64,000 bases of DNA from contig CP136061.1 in the NCBI GenBank assembly GCA_032622095.1, positions 252,289,582-252,353,581 of the forward strand, given 5' to 3'. The translations under genes were made by a program, and so were the position numbers. Origin of the DNA: Siphonodentalium dalli. Taxonomy: Eukaryota; Mollusca; Scaphopoda; Gadilida; Siphonodentaliidae. Positions 59,798-64,000 of this stretch are shown here, piece by piece; position 1 is the stretch's first letter; each line of letters starts with the position of its first letter. A model generated the notes under the pieces. The model ran no database searches, was not told where the DNA came from, and saw nothing but the letters and a program-made list of their open reading frames with translations.

Positions 59798-61138
59798 TAG
59801 TCCAAGTCTTCTCGTACTAAAACCAGCTAAGATATTGGGTTGGCTAGATGCTGGATTTTAGTCCGAGATCGCGCCGTATGCCTTCTTATGACACGAGTTA
59901 AGCGTTAATGACCCGCTCAAATAAAACCACAATTATATGAAATAAAATATCACAATTGCGACAAACGGATATTTTCCGCAGAAGATATGCTATTTGATCT
60001 GAAACCCACATCAGTTGTGAATTGAAAGCGGTAATTTAATGTGAAAAGAGACAATTACCGCACTGTTTACAAATTTTTTAAAGTATGCGAACTCAGTTGA
60101 CCTCGTGAACTGTGTTCGGCATTTTCCGTTGTAAATATTCCGTAGATTTTCGACTAACCACGCAAATTACGATGAATTCTCCATTGTAATCGTAATTATG
60201 TGTGTCAATAAATAAAAAATAAATCGATTAAGTAAACATTGAAGATTACGGGAATTACAACCCTCTCAAAGTTTAAAACAGTGTAAACACAACGAGCATT
60301 AGAATAAATATGGCCTACATTTCACCCACATTTGGTGGACTTTCGCGAAATTAAGATATATACTAAGCGAACAGAGCAATATACTGCTCTTGTTAGGCAC
60401 ACACAAAATCAAACAAAATTTGTATAAATTTTGAACCTTACATTTGAAAAGTCCCACTAAAACGGAAGAACTATATTTCGAAACTGTGTGATTCGGTTCT
60501 CCGATTATTTTATCAACACAAAAGTCAAAATACACATGGACGAAAATCACACACATGGCAAGTCAGACACAAGAGTTCTAATTTGCTCCAATTTTGACAA
60601 GTTGCTTGCGAATATTGTCAACAAAACTACCGTTCTGTCATTAAGTTTTTAGTGAGGGAATTGTTCTCAAAGCACATAGGAAACTGGACTTTGGGGCGAT
60701 CAGTTTTCGCCATTTTGTTCGGAAAACCCCACGCTATATATAGAAACGGAAACTAGTATACCCAAAACAAACTCCGGATTATGCCGAAGTTATTCGGACC
60801 ATTTCGGCTTTCAGTTAAAAGTTAAAACGTAAACAAACAGAGAAAAAAAGCGATGTTTTAGGCAATCAACCAGAATATTCTCTGTGTAATTTAACATTAA
60901 AGTTAGATTATTATACACCATTATGACCATAAGATGTCACTCTTTCCAATGTATATAGCATCACGTATTGATTTGCTAGATAAATCGAGTAAAATACACA
61001 ACAAATACCCGCCACAAACCTTGGGCGTAAGTCGTGTCATAAGAGACCATACGGGACGATCTCGGACTAAAATCCAGCATCTAGCCAACCCAATATAATA
61101 ATATCTTAGCTGGTTTTAGTATGAGAAGACTTGGACTA
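59798..61138. mobile_element. MULE-like element, 9-bp TSD and ~105-bp TIRs
   Basis: Perfect 9-bp duplication AGCTGTGCA (59789-59797, 61139-61147). TIRs start TAGTCCAAGTCTTCT and run about 105 bp through GGGTTGGCTAGATGCTGGAT and TTTTAGTCCGAGATCG to CTTATGACACGA; the right arm has an extra ~9 bp (ATTATATT region). Long TIRs with 9-bp duplications are the Mutator/MULE pattern. No transposase frame recognised. Confidence 0.85.
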
Positions 61139-61147
61139 AGCTGTGCA

Positions 61148-61960
61148 ATGCAGCACAGATGTTCTAGTCTACTGTTAATATCATGTGATGTGTATTGTTG
61201 AAACTTTTTTTTAAATTAGATACCATAGCTTTCTTTATCTGCACATTGGCGATATATCCAAACCTCTATAGTATAATCTACCAGACCAGATACGGCATCC
61301 TCCTAACTAATATTTTGAGACATCAGAAAATAATATAGCCTTATCAATAGCTAAGTAGTCCAAAGGCATGGCATGGAATTGATGAATTTGGTTTAATGTC
61401 GCTCCAAACAAAATTATCAGTACATAACACAAGATTTTGGACCAATTTAAACCAAATTTGGTGTGGTGATTCAGGGTACCCTTGGCAGAGTTATAATGGT
61501 GTTAGTTTTTCAAATTTTGCTAACTTTAAAAAAAAAAATTGTTTTTATTTATTTTATATTTTTATATTTTTATTTTTTTGTTAAATTGAGCAAGGAATTC
61601 AATCTAAAAATATTTGTATTTTTTTTTTAAGAGTGACAATTTTTTTGAAAAAGGGCAATAACTCGGCTTAGTCGGATCAAACCCATATTCAAACTCGATC
61701 TGTCTTTTGTGCTGAGAAATTCATGTACAAAATTTGGTTCCGATCAGATAGAAAATATTTGAGTTATCGCACCATGCGTAAAGTGTCTACGGACAGACAG
61801 ACATGACGTCATGTGAAAATGTCAAACCATTTCATACCCCTCATGAAAATTCACACTCCTCTGATTCTATCACAATGCAACCACTCTGGGGAGGACTCGC
61901 GTGAGATTCGTTAAATCTCAAAAAGAACTTTCACATTGTAAATATATGACTGATATAGAT
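61148..61960. other. Unannotated with dispersed repeat
   Basis: 61660-61800 carries a dispersed-repeat unit ending in a GACGGACAGACAGACATGACG-like tail; otherwise AT-rich. Confidence 0.45.
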
Positions 61961-62071
61961 TAGTGATGAGCCGATTGTCAAATTGAGCCTTGCGCCGATT
62001 ATTTGAGATTACAATCGGCTGATTCCGATGCCAATTCTGATTATTGCAATAATTATACCAGAATATGTTAT
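61961..62071 (+). mobile_element. Solo element end, inverted partner of 51026-51134
   Basis: TAGTGATGAGCCGATTGTCA ... AATTATACCAGAATATGTTA. Reverse complement of 51026-51134. Confidence 0.6.
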
Positions 62072-62432
62072 ACATGTACATGTATGTGTTATACATGTAT
62101 ATTTACATACTAAGTGTGATTATCTGATTGGTCCGGGCCCACGTGGCTAGTTGCAATTATTTCTCGGTGAACGTGCAACAGCTCATAACTGCAGCCTCAT
62201 AATTACATCGACGCGTCATAGGTTTTGGAAAGACGAACACGTAATGCTTTGGGCGCATTTGGACTCGCGCAGGATTGACTTAATAAATCATCGGGTTTCA
62301 ATATAAAGAGAAATTGTTCCTGTTAACTTTTGCCAAGGGTGCTATGGGATATTTTGGGCTGGTTTTGTCACGATACACTTTTCGATTTAAATACTTTTAC
62401 AAAAGTGGCTTTTTCGCTAAATGTATATAAAT

Positions 62433-64000
62433 ATGAAAGTGTCAATGACACTGTAGCTCAACTTGGAAAGGGAATAATTTAATATATTACAGTCAATGGA
62501 GCGATTAGGAATGTGGAAAGTTGAATGTCTAATACTAGTTTATAGACATGAAGAGAAAAGTAAAATCCAAGATGGCTGCTGGCGGCCATGTTTTCAGCCG
62601 ATTGACCCCCAAATGAGTCGTTCCCATCTACATGTCATCGTTAACATCAATGACAAATTTTATGACGATCAGACTAAAGGTACGACCTGTGGCCCGTGCT
62701 AATGGATTAAATTTTGAAATCCAAGATTGCCACTGGCGGCCATGTTTTTTGTCCGAATGACCCCGAAATCAGACTAAAGGTACGACCTGTAGCCCGTGGT
62801 AAAGGATTTAGTCATACAAAGAGTAAAATCCAAGTTGGCTGCTGGCGGCCATGTTTTTTGGCCAAATGACCCCAAAATGACTCGTTCCCATCTACATGCC
62901 ATTATTAACATTCATGACAAATTTTATGATGATCAGACTAAAGGTACAACCTGTAGCCCGTGCTAAAGGATTTAGTCTAACAAAGAGTAATATCCAAGAT
63001 GGCTGCTGGCGACCATGTTTTTTGGCCGATTGACCCCAAAATTACTCGTTCCCATCTACATGTCATTGTTAAGAACCATGACAAATTTTATGATGATCAG
63101 ACTAAAGGTAGGACCTGTAGCCCGTGCTAAAGAATTTAGTCATACAAAGAGTAAAATCCAAGATGGCTGCTGGCGGCCATGTTTTTCGGCCGAATGACCC
63201 CAAAATGACTCGTTCCCATCTACATGTCATTATTAACATTCATGACAAATTTTATGATGATCAGACTAAAGATACAACCTGTAGCCCGTGCTAAAGGATT
63301 TAGTCATACAAAGAGTGAAATCCAAGATGGCTGCAGGCGGCCATGTTTTTCGACCGAATGACCCCAAAATTACTCGTTCCCATCTACATGTCAATATTAT
63401 CATCCATGACAAATTTCATGATGATCAGACTAAAGGTACGACCTGTAGCCCGTGCTAAAGGATTTAGTCATACAAAGAGTAAAATCCAAGATGGCTGCAG
63501 GCGGCCATGTTTTTTGGCCGAATGACCCCAAAATGACTCGTTCCCATCTACATGTGATTATTAACATTATTGACAAATTTTATGATGATCAGACTAAAAG
63601 TAGGACCTGTAGCCCGTGCTAAAGGATTTAGTCATGCAAAGAGTAAAATCCAAGACGGCTGCTGGCGGCCATGTTTTTTTGCCGAATGACCCCAAAATGA
63701 CTCGTTCCAATCTACATGTCATTGTTAACGTCCATGACAAATTTTATGATGATCAGACTAAAGGTACGACCTGTAGCCCGTGCTAAAGAATTTAGTCATA
63801 CAAAGAGTAAAATCCAAGATGGCTGTTGGCGGCCATGTTTTTGGCCAAATGACCCCAAAATTACTCGTTCCCATCTACATGTCAATATTAACATCCATGA
63901 CAAATTTCATGATGATCAGACGAACAGTACGACCTGTGGCCCGTGCTAATGGATTAAATTTTGAAATCCAAGATGGCTGCTAGCGGCCATGTTTTTTGTC
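62433..64000 (+). mobile_element. Pearl/Helentron-type element, >=10 units, runs off window
   Basis: Left end ATGAAAGTGTCAATGACACT as in the other copies. Units at about 62567, 62722, 62829, 62996, 63162, 63328, 63488, 63651, 63821 and 63969. One unit (around 62765) is shortened. Right end beyond 64000. Confidence 0.82.

Noticed and set aside
56951-64000. Start-Met exon of SCAF
   Set aside because: No minus-strand ATG followed by the expected ~10 residues and a phase-0 donor was seen.
1-64000. tRNA, rRNA or snRNA genes
   Set aside because: No cloverleaf with A and B box motifs and no rRNA core sequence noticed on either strand; a covariance-model scan could still find one.

Overview
The window is AT-rich animal DNA dominated by transposable elements (TEs). 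It fits a marine lophotrochozoan, most likely a bivalve mollusc. The reasons are a metazoan gene with GT-AG introns and four arrays of ~160-bp repeats bounded by short subterminal inverted repeats, as in the 'pearl'/Helentron-type elements described from bivalves. The clade is inferred; nothing here proves the species.

The one gene I can support is an ortholog of SCAF4/SCAF8, the SR-related RNA polymerase II CTD-binding factors, on the minus strand. Eight consecutive coding exons lie between 56775 and 21900 (1388 coding bases). They encode most of the N-terminal CTD-interacting domain (exons 1-3 as numbered here), an acidic/Gln-rich linker, a short 'LLxFDYG' exon, a coiled Gln/Glu-rich exon, and a Pro/Met-rich exon running into an Arg-Ser tract. 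Splice phases agree from exon to exon. The starting-Met exon should lie beyond 64000. The RRM and C-terminus should lie below 21900, probably outside the window, since no RRM exon was found in 1-21900.

Nearly everything else is repeats. (1) TTAA-flanked, CCCTTT-ended MITEs (piggyBac-like) form at least four families (A-D); A-C carry one or two near-perfect ~74-bp palindromes. (2) hAT-type nonautonomous elements have exact or near-exact 8-bp target duplications (12607-13184, 23199-24121, 42606-43729, 48691-49802). (3) A MULE-like element has ~105-bp terminal inverted repeats (TIRs) and a 9-bp duplication (59798-61138). (4) Pearl/Helentron arrays lie at 6405-7520, 8716-9475, 28507-31946 and 62433-64000. 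(5) A large family has CpG-rich '(A)ACGCGGTC' arrays at its ends, with an inverted pair at 32340-36435 and 44730-47896. (6) A 4.7-kb element (37724-42448) has perfect 42-bp TIRs and exon-like, GC-rich cargo. (7) A 5'-truncated, stop-broken non-LTR retrotransposon fragment is nested inside (5). Several fold-back elements, minisatellites and homopolymer runs complete the window.

Layout: 1-21.9 kb is downstream/intronic sequence full of MITEs. 21.9-28.2 kb holds exons 6-8. 28.2-43.7 kb is a 15.6-kb intron made mostly of nested TEs. 43.7-56.8 kb holds exons 1-5, with TE insertions very close to the splice sites. 56.8-64 kb is the 5'-side intron with the MULE-like element and the last pearl-type array. 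The most interesting signals are TE ends within about 10-45 bp of five SCAF splice sites, a hairpin module shared by different TTAA families whose two arms change together, the pack-type 4.7-kb element, and a partial duplicate of a CID exon.
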